Shown here piece by piece: positions 15,883 through 24,687 of a stretch of DNA of 41,251 bases. Origin of the DNA: an archaeon (GTDB lineage: Archaea; Thermoplasmatota; Thermoplasmata; WALJ01). Location: positions 1-41,251 of the forward strand of contig JAJRTH010000025.1 of NCBI GenBank assembly GCA_024278375.1, in the 5' to 3' direction. Position 1 is the stretch's first letter; every line of letters begins with the position of its first letter. Position numbers and translations under genes: made by a program. The notes under the pieces were generated by a model. It worked only from the letters and a program-made list of their open reading frames with translations, was not told the origin of the DNA and ran no database searches.

Positions 15883-16512
15883 CTATATCAATTCTACAGT
15901 AGAAGGTATGCTATTAATGAATGAATTTAATAGAGAATCATTTTCGTCTCGGCCATATACTTCTTTATAAATCTGGATGATAATCTTTTTAATAGACTTT
16001 CCTGGTATCTTACCATCATTCTATTCTGGCAATATCATTAATAACATCTCTGTAGGCGCGCCACCACCTATGGGTGGTAAAATGTATCTTAAATTTTTCA
16101 TTATTTTTGCACCGTGTCTCTTGTAAAACGCAACTCTTTTTTTTCTTTGTTCTTTGTTATCTCCATACTCGGGATTTTCTACCTCGAGTATTAGATATCT
16201 ATCTTTTACTTTTAGGATATCAAAAATATTTTCTAGGAACTTCGTACCTATGCCTTTATTTCTATAATTTTTCTTAACGGCCATATAATCAAATAGGATA
16301 AATTCTGTATTTTTTAAAGGCCAAAACAAAGCCATAAAAACAACTTCGTTCTCCAGACGCCCTATAAATAGCCTGTAGTAGCCACTTTCTATCCTCGTTT
16401 TTATAGTAGCGATGCTGTGTCTTTCATTCGGGGGGAATGACTCGATGTATATCTTAATCGCGTCTTCAAAGTCTTTATGGTTCGTATCATTGTTTTCATA
16501 AAACTTCACCAT
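15883..16512 (-). pseudogene. GNAT acetyltransferase gene interrupted by in-frame TAG
   Basis: GCN5-related N-acetyltransferase fold: FEDAIKIYIESFPPNER at the start, then FILFDYMAVKKNYRNKGIG, the acetyl-CoA loop with R-x-x-G-x-G/A character, and YLILEVENPEYGDNKEQR. TAG at 16021-16023 stops it after MLLMILPE. The frame goes on as NDGKIPGKSIKKIIIQIYK to PSTVELI and ends at TAG 15883-15885, only 11 bp before the next gene. Such tight spacing supports the tail as part of the ancestral gene (209 residues). ATG 16512 overlaps the stop of the small upstream gene by 7 bases. The substrate is unknown. The gene is AT-rich compared with its neighbours, consistent with transfer. Confidence 0.75.
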
Positions 16513-16640
16513 AAATCACCCTCCTTAATGTTTGTCACATTTATAGAATTAAAGAATATTCTATTCATATCTTCTTGTTTTTCACTTCGATTTGAAGGCG
16601 TGTTTGAATTATTTTGCATATTCATCATTTGCTTATTCAT
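16506..16640 (-). CDS. 44-residue protein upstream of the GNAT gene
   Basis: ATG 16640 follows an AGGAG site about 9 bases upstream and opens a 44-codon frame that starts MNKQMMNMQNNSNTPSN and ends KEGDLW. Its TGA stop overlaps the GNAT start (ATGGTGA), the usual sign of translational coupling. It is polar, Asn- and Met-rich and has no recognisable domain. Upstream, 16641-16788 is AT-rich with possible TATA-like boxes (CATATAAA near 16710) and no other frame. Confidence 0.6.
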   Translation of the reverse strand: MNKQMMNMQNNSNTPSNRSEKQEDMNRIFFNSINVTNIKEGDLW

Positions 16641-16788
16641 ATTTATTTCTCCTTTTTCTAGGCTTTGTTGTTATGAGATTTTCTGGAGCTTTTATGTTCC
16701 CAATGTTGGGTGTTTATATGCCACATATCCCTCTTTGGTTTTTAAATTTTTGTACTTTCCTATGATTGTTAACAAAAACATCTTGCCT

Positions 16789-17592
16789 TTAGTTATTTTT
16801 TTCATTCATACTCTCAATCACTTCTTCAGTAAAAACCCTCATGTTTCTCCTTATCGGCACCCATTCGAAATACGGGTTCTCAGCCCTTACTTTATCGGTA
16901 ATCTCCTTCGGGTCATGGAACTGCATGAGCTCTTTTTCGGGTAATTCGATTTCAGGCGGAAATATCTTGTCCGTGGTCAGGACCGCGATGAAATCTATCC
17001 CGGATTTTTCTGCGGCAACGGAGAGCGCGTACGTTCCGACCTTGTTTATGAGCATGTCTCTGTATATCGCATCCGCCCCCACAAGAACAGCATCCACTTC
17101 GCCTTTCGCAGCCATGGATATTCCATAGGCATCGGTGACAACCCTCACATCTTTTCCTTTTTTTGCAAGTCTTTCTGCCATTGCGGTGCCTTCAAGCATG
17201 GGTCTGCTCTCCATGACATAAATTTCCCCATCAAAGTAGGAGAGCGCAGATTCCACCGCAGAGCTTGAGCTTATGGTGAGCGCCCTTCTCATCCCCTTTT
17301 CTTTCAGATATTCCCCGGCCTTCTTTCCGGCATCCTCGTTTTTCTTTTTCATCTCCTCCATAAATTCCCGTACATTCCCCCCGCTCATGAATCTGTTTAT
17401 GCAGTTGAAAAGGAGCGCCATTGGTCTGTGGGCGGAGAGAATCTCTATCAGCATACTTTTCAGCTCTTCACGGGAAACTCCGGAGGAGAGTGCATTTTCT
17501 ATGAGCTCACATGTCTCAATGGTTATTCTCATGGAGCCTGAGCTATTGTCGGTTTTTATGCTCTGGAAAAGTTCATACAATGGGGCTTTCAC
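16789..17592 (-). CDS. eIF2B alpha/beta/delta-like (ribose-bisphosphate isomerase fold) protein
   Basis: Member of the eIF2B-alpha / MtnA / ribose-1,5-bisphosphate isomerase superfamily. The C-terminal Rossmann half is clear: ALTISSSSAVESAL, the YVMESRPMLEG motif, VVTDAYGISMA, the GADAIYRDMLINKVGTYALS motif, and FEWVPIRRNM near the end. Archaeal relatives are either AMP-pathway ribose-1,5-bisphosphate isomerases or of unknown role; the sequence alone does not decide. GTG 17592 is preferred as start because the in-frame 21 codons before it do not resemble the family, and a TATA-like TTTTAATC lies about 28 bases upstream (leaderless). The product is 267 residues. Confidence 0.78.
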   Translation of the reverse strand: MKAPLYELFQSIKTDNSSGSMRITIETCELIENALSSGVSREELKSMLIEILSAHRPMALLFNCINRFMSGGNVREFMEEMKKKNEDAGKKAGEYLKEKGMRRALTISSSSAVESALSYFDGEIYVMESRPMLEGTAMAERLAKKGKDVRVVTDAYGISMAAKGEVDAVLVGADAIYRDMLINKVGTYALSVAAEKSGIDFIAVLTTDKIFPPEIELPEKELMQFHDPKEITDKVRAENPYFEWVPIRRNMRVFTEEVIESMNEKNN

Positions 17593-17687
17593 AAAAGGAG
17601 AGATACAGACGGAGATTAAAATTCTTTCCCAAGATGAGAGAAATAATAAAATCATAAAAGGTTTTATTTATGTGTGCCTTTCCAGAC

Positions 17688-18158
17688 TCAGATTATCCAG
17701 CATCCCAGTATCACGCCGGCGGCTATGAGAAGACCTGCCCTGACAATCTTATCCAGTTCTTTTCTCAGTATTCCTGCAAGCATGAGAAATCCGGCTATGA
17801 AGAACAGTCCGAGATCCGTTAGAATGTTGCCCACAGCATTCAATGTGACGCCGAAGGCTTGGTCATCTGCTATTTTTCTCGAATCGTCCGGTGGATTGCT
17901 GCCATAATTGGTCGTCAGAGGGGCCACATGCACCAGTATCATACCCAGTAGTATCAGTATGACCCCCATCACGACAAGATTGGTAAGGGTACTGGGCTTT
18001 ACCATCCCTTCGAAGGCGCTCCTTCTTGGTTGGGGGGGATAAGGGTGCACATAGGGGGCATAGTGTCCCTGAGGCGGCTGCTGCGCCGGAGCTTGAGGCT
18101 GTGCCGGAGCTTGAGGCTGATTCCATTGCTGCTGATTCTCCTGAGGATTCGTTTCCAT
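17688..18158 (-). CDS. Small membrane protein with Pro/Gln-rich N terminus
   Basis: 156 residues. The first ~45 are disordered and rich in Pro, Gln, Ala and Tyr ([17 protein letters not shown], with a short internal repeat). Three hydrophobic segments follow at about 60-80, 110-130 and 138-156. GGTGA lies before ATG 18158, and CTTATATAC on the minus strand (about 18184-18196) is the TATA box of a divergent promoter shared with the FKBP gene. Proteins of this design are common in Thermoplasmata, but no function is known. Confidence 0.7.
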   Translation of the reverse strand: METNPQENQQQWNQPQAPAQPQAPAQQPPQGHYAPYVHPYPPQPRRSAFEGMVKPSTLTNLVVMGVILILLGMILVHVAPLTTNYGSNPPDDSRKIADDQAFGVTLNAVGNILTDLGLFFIAGFLMLAGILRKELDKIVRAGLLIAAGVILGCWII

Positions 18159-18183
18159 GATCTCACCGCCTGACTTATGTCCT

Positions 18184-18232
18184 CTATTGTATATAAGATT
18201 TTCCTACGAACTCCGCAAAACATTTTTTATAC
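18184..18232. promoter_or_regulatory. Divergent promoters for the membrane protein and FKBP
   Basis: GTATATAAG near 18189-18197 read in reverse serves the minus-strand gene. TTTTTTATAC (18223-18232) lies about 30 bases before the FKBP ATG, for which no ribosome site is seen, so that message is probably leaderless. Confidence 0.55.
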
Positions 18233-18258
18233 ATGAAGCATGGCCTTCTGTGATACAT

Positions 18259-18582
18259 ATGCATGTGGAAAACGGAGATTATGTAGAGGTCAACTACACC
18301 GGAAGGCTCGAGGACGGGACGATATTCGATTCTTCCGTGGAGGATGTGGCCAGAAAGGCGGGGACATACGATTCCGGAAGGAAATACGAGCCCCTTGGCT
18401 TCACCGTAGGGGAAGGTATGCTGATAGACGGCTTTGAAAAAGGTGTTCTGGGAATGGAAATCGGGGAGAAGAAGGAGATAAGGATTCCTCCGGAAAAGGC
18501 CTACGGTACGGAGGGAAAACATCCGCTCGCAGGAAAAACCCTGATTTTTGAGATAGAGGTCACGAAAATAGTAAAAAAATGA
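18259..18582 (+). CDS. FKBP-type peptidyl-prolyl isomerase
   Basis: Short archaeal FKBP (107 residues) catalysing proline isomerisation in protein folding. Family segments: [52 protein letters not shown] and the end [12 protein letters not shown]. The flap is short, so the IF chaperone insertion of larger archaeal FKBPs (SlyD-like) is missing. The ATG at 18259 is fixed by homology; upstream in-frame codons belong to the promoter. Its stop overlaps the priL start as ATGA. Confidence 0.92.
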   Translation: MHVENGDYVEVNYTGRLEDGTIFDSSVEDVARKAGTYDSGRKYEPLGFTVGEGMLIDGFEKGVLGMEIGEKKEIRIPPEKAYGTEGKHPLAGKTLIFEIEVTKIVKK

Positions 18583-19814
18583 TGGCCATGGAGGAAGAAC
18601 TCAGGAGATTTGCGAGATATCCCTTCACAGAAGGGGCGAAAAAATACATCTCCGAACGGAAGATATCGATAGGCGAAGTAATCTCATACGATATCACGGA
18701 TAATGGCGCCATTCAGGACGCATGGAATCGGGTTTACGGCGCATTTGTCGGAAAGATAGTCTTTCTGCCGGTTGTGGAGGACGAGGTGTGGAAACATGTG
18801 GAAAGGCATCTCTCGTCAGGAGAGATGGACCCGTCGGAAGTGCTGGAAGCCTCGGATAGAACGGCCGGAAAATACGCCGGTAGCGATGAGATAGACGTAC
18901 CCCACACTGAAGAAGGGATCAGAGCAAGGATAATATCTTACCCGCTTGCCAGAATAATGGTCTCTTGTATCTCAGAACCAAGATTTCTGAGGAGATATGC
19001 CCTAAAAGAGGCCGAACTGTGCAGAAGGACCCTTGAAATGGAGTGGGATTCCGGCACGGCCCCCGAATTCTTTGTGGAACTGGGGGAAGAGATGGGGCTA
19101 AAGATAGAAATCGACGATGAAAGGGCGGCGATGGATGCCATAAGCTATGTTAAGAACACGGCACAGATGAAGGACATGAGGAAGAAATTACTGTTTCAGG
19201 ATGTCCGGAACGGGATGGTGTATTTCGAAAGGAAAAAAGGCGATGAGGGCAGGGAATACATGGATGTTATATTCCGGTCCTTCCAGCAGGCACTTCAGGA
19301 GAGGATTGATTCCGAGCTTCCCCTGAGGGTACCGGGGGAACTCTGTCGAAAACTCGAGCCGCTCATCAAGGTCCTGAAATTCATAATAAACAACTACTAC
19401 GAAAACTACCATCTCGAGAACCTTGGAGAGGTTGAGACGGAGAAGTTCCCGCCCTGCATGAAAAAGCTGTTCTCAATGGCGAAGAGCGGTATGAACCTGC
19501 CCCACAGCGGAAGATTCGCGCTCACGGCCTTCCTCCACAGGGTCGGGATGTCGGTGGATGACATAGTCAAAGCCTTCGCCGCATCGCCGGATTTCAACGA
19601 ATCCATAACGAGATATCAGGTGAGACACATAGCCGGAGAGATTTCAGGGGTGGAATACATGCCCCAAAAATGCAGTGTAATGGTCTCCGAGGGGCTATGT
19701 CACAAGCCGGATACGCTCTGCAAAAAGGAATGGATGACACACCCTCTGATATACTACAGGGTGAAAAAGGAGGGAAAAAAACATGGTAAAACTGGAAAAA
19801 ATAGACATATATGA
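18579..19814 (+). CDS. priL: DNA primase large subunit PriL
   Basis: Non-catalytic subunit of the archaeal/eukaryotic-type primase that makes replication primers with PriS, which is not in this window. The N-terminal helical domain begins [16 protein letters not shown]. The C-terminal iron-sulfur domain is complete, with cysteines in [21 protein letters not shown] and LCKKEW, and the conserved [17 protein letters not shown] segment. At 411 residues it is of normal length. ATG 18579 overlaps the FKBP stop by 4 bases. The last 32 bases overlap the start of the epimerase gene, making a coupled three-gene operon. Confidence 0.94.
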   Translation: MMAMEEELRRFARYPFTEGAKKYISERKISIGEVISYDITDNGAIQDAWNRVYGAFVGKIVFLPVVEDEVWKHVERHLSSGEMDPSEVLEASDRTAGKYAGSDEIDVPHTEEGIRARIISYPLARIMVSCISEPRFLRRYALKEAELCRRTLEMEWDSGTAPEFFVELGEEMGLKIEIDDERAAMDAISYVKNTAQMKDMRKKLLFQDVRNGMVYFERKKGDEGREYMDVIFRSFQQALQERIDSELPLRVPGELCRKLEPLIKVLKFIINNYYENYHLENLGEVETEKFPPCMKKLFSMAKSGMNLPHSGRFALTAFLHRVGMSVDDIVKAFAASPDFNESITRYQVRHIAGEISGVEYMPQKCSVMVSEGLCHKPDTLCKKEWMTHPLIYYRVKKEGKKHGKTGKNRHI

Positions 19815-20874
19815 GGTTGAGGTCCAAAGAAAGTCCTTGTTCAGGATAGCAACAGGTACGTCTTCCACCGTGAGAAACACTGTGATAATAATAAAAAGCC
19901 GAGATAATGAGGGGTGGGGTGCGGGAGCACCTACCCGCGTTACCGGTGAGACACTGGAAGGAATAAGCGAAGCCCTTCATCTAATAAAGCGGGAAATTGA
20001 GGGAAAGGAATTCGAAACCCCGGAGGATGCCATAAATAGGGCTGAAAACCTCATCGGAAAGCATCCCTCTGCCATGGCTGCATTCGACATAGCTGTTTAC
20101 GACCTTTTCTCCAGAGAAGCCGGCCTGCCCCTTTACCTCTATCTCTCGGAAAGGCATGGAACGAAACCCAGAGAGAGGATAATGACGGACATGACCCTGG
20201 GAATAGAAAGCATTGAAAAAACCGTGGAAGAGGCGCTCCGCTCGAAAAAGGCCGGATTTCGGGCATTGAAGGTCAAGATAGGGCTGGACTTCGAGGAGGA
20301 CATGGAAAGGATAGAGGCCGTGAGAGATGCCGCCGGAAAGGATATTATGCTATGGGCTGATGCGAACCAGGGATATTCCGTGGATAACGCGATTGAAGCA
20401 TCCGACATACTTCATGATAACGAGTATCTTTTCTTTGAGCAGCCGGTGAAATGGGACGATTTCGAAGGGTTGAAAAAGGTCGGTGAAAAATCGAAAATCC
20501 CGGTATTTGCCGATGAGTCCGCAAAAAGCATCGAGTTTGTGGAGAGAATCGCAGAAAATCACATTGCGGACGGGATAAACATAAAGCTCATGAAGTTCGG
20601 GGGAATTCGGAGAGCGGTCGAGGTGAGAAACATCGCAAAAAGATATGGTCTGAAGCTCATGATTGGCTGCATGGGAGAAACCTCTCTCACGGTTGCCGCG
20701 GCACTGCATCTCGCCATGGCATTTCCCGAGATAGAATACGCAGATCTTGATTCGCAGTTCATGCTGAAAGAAGACCTCGCAGAGGGAATACTGTTCGAAA
20801 ACGGATTTTTATCGATAAAAGGTAGTGGGTTAGGTGTGGAGATAAAAAAGAAAACTCTGAAAACTATGGGTTGA
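19783..20874 (+). CDS. Enolase-superfamily dipeptide epimerase / muconate-cycloisomerase-like enzyme
   Basis: Matches the muconate lactonizing subgroup of the enolase superfamily. The acid-base lysines are in KVKIG (K163, K165). Metal ligands are D193 in WADANQGY, E219 in FFEQPV and D244 in VFADES, and the second-face lysine is K268 in NIKLMKFGG. This pattern is that of dipeptide (L-Ala-D/L-Glu-type) epimerases, although archaeal substrates are rarely known and o-succinylbenzoate synthase is a cousin. The ATG is supported by the family start. It overlaps priL by 32 bp; the operon link is probably for expression only. Confidence 0.85.
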   Translation: MVKLEKIDIYEVEVQRKSLFRIATGTSSTVRNTVIIIKSRDNEGWGAGAPTRVTGETLEGISEALHLIKREIEGKEFETPEDAINRAENLIGKHPSAMAAFDIAVYDLFSREAGLPLYLYLSERHGTKPRERIMTDMTLGIESIEKTVEEALRSKKAGFRALKVKIGLDFEEDMERIEAVRDAAGKDIMLWADANQGYSVDNAIEASDILHDNEYLFFEQPVKWDDFEGLKKVGEKSKIPVFADESAKSIEFVERIAENHIADGINIKLMKFGGIRRAVEVRNIAKRYGLKLMIGCMGETSLTVAAALHLAMAFPEIEYADLDSQFMLKEDLAEGILFENGFLSIKGSGLGVEIKKKTLKTMG

Positions 20875-20912
20875 AAACAAAATCGGTAGTTTAATAAGTC
20901 AATCCGAAATCT

Positions 20913-22523
20913 GTGGCCGTGGACGGCTATATCCTGGCGCTCCTCATAATCGTCGCATTCGTGGTCATTGCCTATATCATGCAGAAAAAGGGCATTCTTG
21001 AGAGATACAGTATGGAGCTCTACGGTCCTTTTATAATGTGGAAAACGAAAAAGGGCAGGGAACTGATAGACCGAACGGCAAGGAAAAGGGAGCGCTTCTG
21101 GGAGAGATACGCGGACATCTCTCTGGCGGTAATATTCTTCTTCATGTTTTTCGGTACCCTGCTCCTGATATGGGTGGCCACAATGGTCAGCAAAATTCCG
21201 GCATCGAAGGCCCCGAGTCCTCAGATGATGCTGGGCATACCCGGGATAAACCCGATAATACCAATATGGTACGGCATACTCGGTCTTGCTGTCGCCATAG
21301 TTTTCCATGAGTTCTCCCACGGAATACTCGCAAGGGTTGCAAAAGTGAGAATAAAATCCCTCGGCCTTCTGTTCTTCATATTCCCGGTGGGTGCGTTCGT
21401 AGAGCCGGATGAGGAAGAGGTCAACAGACTTCCGAAAAAAAAGAGGATGAGAATGTATGCTGTCGGACCGAGCGCCAACATATTTCTGGCAATCGTTTTC
21501 GCCCTGCTTTTCATAGGAATGGTTGGTCAGGCCCGGCCGATACGTGACGGAGTTATCGTATACGGCACATATGAAAACACACCTGCATCCGATGTTCTGG
21601 ACGCTGGAATGGAAATAACGGAGATCAACGGAACCGCCATATCCTCTCCCGCAGACCTCAACAATGCACCCCTTCCGCCCGCACCAGAGAAGGTAGAGAT
21701 AAGGATAACAGACGGTAGAACCGAAAGAAACTTGGAAATCACCTCTGGTCTGATAATTGTCGGCATAACGGAGGGCTATGCCGCATACGAATCGGGCATC
21801 GAAAAGGGAATGCTCATCTCCTCTCTAAACGATACGACCATACACAATTACAGCGATTTCACCTATGCTCTGTCTTTAATAAAGCCGGGACAGGAAGTCA
21901 ATATAACTCTTTACGAAAGAAATGGCGGAGAATATGTGCCTGCGAACATAAGCACCATAAGATTCACGGCGGATGACAAGTATTCCTACTACGAGCGGTA
22001 CTTTCCCCATGAAAACCGCGATGAGTACAGAGGAAAGGCAATCATGGGTGTTGCGGTCTCTACCTTTGGGATATACGCCATAGATGCGGAGGACATACCG
22101 AGGACTCTCGCACATCCTTTCTGGGGTGTGCGCAGCATGGACGACTTCGTTTCGAGCTCTCTGAGGTACCTTTCGCTTCCTGTTACCGGTGTGATGGGCA
22201 TGGCAGAGAAAACAGGACATCTTTACTCCTACGGGGTCCTGGATTTCTTGGGTCCGTCCGGCTTCTGGATACTCGCAAACATCCTTTACTGGATATTCTG
22301 GCTCAACCTCATGGTCGGGATAACCAACGCACTGCCGGCAATTCCTCTGGACGGAGGGTTCATCTTCAAGGATGCCGTGAAATGGCTCCTCGAAAAGCTC
22401 AGGAGGAATATGGACAAGGAGAAACTGGAGAAGATATCCGCCAGGATAAGCACCACAACGGCCTTCTTCATACTCTTCCTGATACTGTGGCAGATAATAG
22501 GGCCGAGATTGTCGCTTATATGA
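20913..22523 (+). CDS. Site-2-type intramembrane metalloprotease (M50) with PDZ domains
   Basis: Membrane zinc protease of the S2P family. The zinc motif is HEFSHG at 132-137, in a membrane helix that follows a cluster of N-terminal helices. The second motif NALPAIPLDGG near residue 475 supplies the third ligand. Between them lie two extracytoplasmic PDZ-like regions (ASDVLDAGMEITEING and ESGIEKGMLISSLNDT). Start: GTG 20913 or GTG 20919; the TATA-like TTTAATAA (20890-20897) is about 25 bases from the latter, suggesting a leaderless message. Family members cut membrane-bound regulators; no such target is obvious nearby. Confidence 0.92.
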   Translation: MAVDGYILALLIIVAFVVIAYIMQKKGILERYSMELYGPFIMWKTKKGRELIDRTARKRERFWERYADISLAVIFFFMFFGTLLLIWVATMVSKIPASKAPSPQMMLGIPGINPIIPIWYGILGLAVAIVFHEFSHGILARVAKVRIKSLGLLFFIFPVGAFVEPDEEEVNRLPKKKRMRMYAVGPSANIFLAIVFALLFIGMVGQARPIRDGVIVYGTYENTPASDVLDAGMEITEINGTAISSPADLNNAPLPPAPEKVEIRITDGRTERNLEITSGLIIVGITEGYAAYESGIEKGMLISSLNDTTIHNYSDFTYALSLIKPGQEVNITLYERNGGEYVPANISTIRFTADDKYSYYERYFPHENRDEYRGKAIMGVAVSTFGIYAIDAEDIPRTLAHPFWGVRSMDDFVSSSLRYLSLPVTGVMGMAEKTGHLYSYGVLDFLGPSGFWILANILYWIFWLNLMVGITNALPAIPLDGGFIFKDAVKWLLEKLRRNMDKEKLEKISARISTTTAFFILFLILWQIIGPRLSLI

Positions 22524-22579
22524 GGCGCTTACCGAGGTAAAACTTTAATAATCGAAGATTAATGGTGGAGTGTGATAAC

Positions 22580-22798
22580 ATGGACAGACTGAAACCACTG
22601 ACAGTACTGAATCAAGCCATGAACAGCCCGGTTATAGTCGAACTCAGAGGAGGTAAGGAGTACCACGGAATCCTGGACGGTTACGACCCGCACATGAACG
22701 TCGTGCTCAAGAATGCGGAATATATAGACAAGGATACCGTAAAGAGGTTCGATAAGATTATACTCAGAGGAGATAATGTTATATACATCTCACCGTAA
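22580..22798 (+). CDS. Sm-like archaeal RNA-binding protein (LSm)
   Basis: 72-residue Sm fold protein that forms a ring and binds U-rich RNA. The Sm1 motif is [26 protein letters not shown] and the Sm2 motif is [12 protein letters not shown]; both are canonical. ATG 22580 is chosen, since the GTG 22562 upstream would add six non-family residues. Rpl37e begins 11 bases after its stop, a gene order typical of archaea. Confidence 0.95.
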   Translation: MDRLKPLTVLNQAMNSPVIVELRGGKEYHGILDGYDPHMNVVLKNAEYIDKDTVKRFDKIILRGDNVIYISP

Positions 22799-22809
22799 GG
22801 GGGAAGAAT

Positions 22810-22977
22810 ATGTCAAAAGGCACACCTTCAATGGGCAAAAGAAGCGGTAAGAAGACACATATAAGGTGCAGAAGATGCGGCAGGCACTCCTACCACGTCC
22901 GTCACAAAGTGTGCGCTCACTGCGGATACGGGAGAAGCTCGAAGATGAGGAGCTATAACTGGGCCAAGGTGCATTGA
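22810..22977 (+). CDS. rpl37e: Ribosomal protein L37e
   Basis: A 55-residue large-subunit protein. It starts [20 protein letters not shown] and has a zinc finger with C20, C23, C35 and C38 ([10 protein letters not shown]...CAHCGYG), then [13 protein letters not shown]. It lies between the LSm gene and purF. The purF TTG start is one base after its TGA, so the three genes form an operon. Confidence 0.97.
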   Translation: MSKGTPSMGKRSGKKTHIRCRRCGRHSYHVRHKVCAHCGYGRSSKMRSYNWAKVH

Positions 22978-22978
22978 T

Positions 22979-24382
22979 TTGCCATTCGGAGAAGCCTGCG
23001 GTGTTGTGGGAATCTACTCCCATAAGCAGGTTTCTTACGATATCTTCACGGCATTGAGGGTTCTCCAGCACAGGGGGCAGGAGAGCGCAGGAATTTCCGT
23101 TTTCAACGATGGAATCCACACGTATAAGGACATGGGTCTTGTAACGGATGTTTTCAAACCCAAAACCCTTGAAAAGATGAGGGGAAACATCGGAATAGGA
23201 CATGTTCGGTACTCCACGGAAGGGGCATCCGTACAGAAAAACGCACAGCCGATAGAGATAAGCACGACAATAGGTCAGCTCGCCCTGGGACATAACGGAG
23301 AACTGGTCAATGCGAACGAACTGAGGGAAAAATACAAGGAGAAGGGATGGGCCTTCTTTTCAAACACGGACTCCGAGATAATAATCCGCGTACTGGCCAA
23401 GGAACTGCATGAAGGCAGAGACCCGGTATCTGCCATAAAAAACACGATGTATGAGATATCCGGTTCATATTCCCTTGTACTTCTCATAAACAACAGGCTG
23501 TTTGGTATAAGGGACCCGCTCGGGATCAAACCCCTTGCAATAGGAAAAAAGAGCGGAAAGTACATAATAGCCTCCGAAAGCGTTGTTTTCGACGCCCTTG
23601 ATGTCGATATGGTAAGAGATGTTAGCCCGGGTGAGATAGTGGAGATAGGAGAAAACGGCATAAATTCTTACAGAGTTCCGACACCGGAGCATACCGCGCA
23701 CTGCTTCTTCGAATGGGTTTATTTTGCAAGGTCCGATTCTGTTATGGACGGAGTTCTCGCATATGACGTGAGAAAAAAGATAGGGAACATCCTTTCCAGA
23801 GAACATCCTGTGGAGGCTGACCTCGTTGTGCCGGTACCGGATTCGGGCCGCTCCTATGCCATAGGATACTGTGAGGCCTCTGGAATAAAGTACGGTGAAG
23901 GGCTCATCAAGAACAGATATGTGGAGAGGACGTTCATAATGCCCGAGCAGGTCATGAGGGAATACAATGTCTCCGTGAAACTCAATCCCGTAAAATCCAT
24001 GGTGGAGGGTAAGAGAATCGTTCTGGTTGATGATTCCATAGTCCGCGGAACGACCATGGGAAAGATCGTTTCCATACTTCGAAAGGCCGGGGCAAAGCAG
24101 GTGCATGTGAGAATAGGATGTCCCATGATAATAGCACCCTGTTATCTCGGAATAGACATGAAGACAAGAGGACAGCTCATAGCCTCCAACAAATCGGTGG
24201 AAGGCATCAGAGAGACCATAGGCGCCGATTCCCTGGGGTATCTGAGCATCGACGGATTGATAGAGGCCATGGGAAAGGACAGGAAAGACCTGTGTCTGGG
24301 ATGCATCACCGGAGAATATCCGGTTAAAATAAGGGGTGAGAAGATGAGGGGTCAGGAGAGCCTGGACAGATATCTCGTGTAA
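22979..24382 (+). CDS. purF: Amidophosphoribosyltransferase PurF
   Basis: Committed step of purine synthesis: PRPP plus glutamine gives phosphoribosylamine. The glutaminase nucleophile is Cys7 in GEACGVVGIY, so a short leader must be removed. Other segments: LQHRGQESAGI, GIGHVRYST and GNRKSGKYIIASE-like GKKSGKYIIASES. The PRPP loop IVLVDDSIVRGTT is intact. Cysteines in AHCFFEWVYFARSDS, CYLGIDM and CLGCITGEYPV match the Fe-S type enzyme. TTG 22979 is one base after the L37e stop, with AGGTG upstream in the L37e end. 467 residues. Confidence 0.96.
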   Translation: MPFGEACGVVGIYSHKQVSYDIFTALRVLQHRGQESAGISVFNDGIHTYKDMGLVTDVFKPKTLEKMRGNIGIGHVRYSTEGASVQKNAQPIEISTTIGQLALGHNGELVNANELREKYKEKGWAFFSNTDSEIIIRVLAKELHEGRDPVSAIKNTMYEISGSYSLVLLINNRLFGIRDPLGIKPLAIGKKSGKYIIASESVVFDALDVDMVRDVSPGEIVEIGENGINSYRVPTPEHTAHCFFEWVYFARSDSVMDGVLAYDVRKKIGNILSREHPVEADLVVPVPDSGRSYAIGYCEASGIKYGEGLIKNRYVERTFIMPEQVMREYNVSVKLNPVKSMVEGKRIVLVDDSIVRGTTMGKIVSILRKAGAKQVHVRIGCPMIIAPCYLGIDMKTRGQLIASNKSVEGIRETIGADSLGYLSIDGLIEAMGKDRKDLCLGCITGEYPVKIRGEKMRGQESLDRYLV

Positions 24383-24445
24383 GATAAGCCTCATATACCT
24401 GTTCGTATAGTCGGAAAAACAGTTGGCAGAGCAGTATCGCAGAAA

Positions 24446-24518
24446 GCAGGCGTGATCTAGTTGGTTAGGATTAGGGCCTTCCAAGCCCTCTGCCCGGGTT
24501 CGAATCCCGGCGCCTGCA
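24446..24518 (+). tRNA. tRNA-Gly(UCC)
   Basis: Acceptor GCAGGCG pairs with CGCCTGC (24511-24517), discriminator A; loop CTTCCAA gives anticodon UCC; T arm CCGGGTTCGAATCCCGG. CATATACC near 24391-24398 could be its TATA box. A 13-bp copy of its end lies at 24634-24646. Confidence 0.95.
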
Positions 24519-24646
24519 CTCGCTCACTTCGTTCGCTCGTGCAGACAATCCCAAAAGTGCGAAGGCGTTACTTCGCACCCACGCACTCATATCCTCATGA
24601 GTGCTGCTCGCAAAATGCTTTGCATTTTGCTCGTCCCGGCGCCTGC
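24505..24646. repeat. tRNA-Gly tail duplication enclosing three perfect hairpins
   Basis: TCCCGGCGCCTGC ends tRNA-Gly at 24505-24517 and recurs exactly at 24634-24646, a 129-bp period. Between the copies are three perfect hairpins: 24557-24578 (8-bp stem, loop GCGTTA), 24583-24604 (8-bp stem, loop ATCCTC) and 24610-24630 (9-bp stem, loop TTT). A low-complexity stretch of CTCGCTC type at 24519-24543 comes first. No coding frame is credible here. Confidence 0.85.
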
Positions 24647-24668
24647 GTATAGGATATATCTGCAAAAT

Positions 24669-24687
24669 GCCACTATGGCTTAGCGGC
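24669..24687 (+). repeat. Orphan 5' fragment of tRNA-Thr
   Basis: GCCACTATGGCTTAGCGG is the first 18 bases of the tRNA-Thr at 24949 with one change (A for G in the acceptor stem). It stops where an unrelated GC-rich sequence begins. GATATATC at 24653-24660 is close upstream. It is probably the original tRNA-Thr start, cut by an insertion. Confidence 0.6.

Noticed and set aside
15542-16023. Selenocysteine insertion at the internal stops
   Set aside because: The internal stops are TAA and TAG, not TGA.
18157-18258. N-terminal extension of the FKBP
   Set aside because: The extra codons cover the divergent promoter and do not resemble an FKBP or a signal peptide.
23465-24484. 339-codon minus-strand frame over purF and tRNA-Gly
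   Set aside because: Antisense to a certain purF and runs through a tRNA; His/Tyr-rich composition typical of a shadow.
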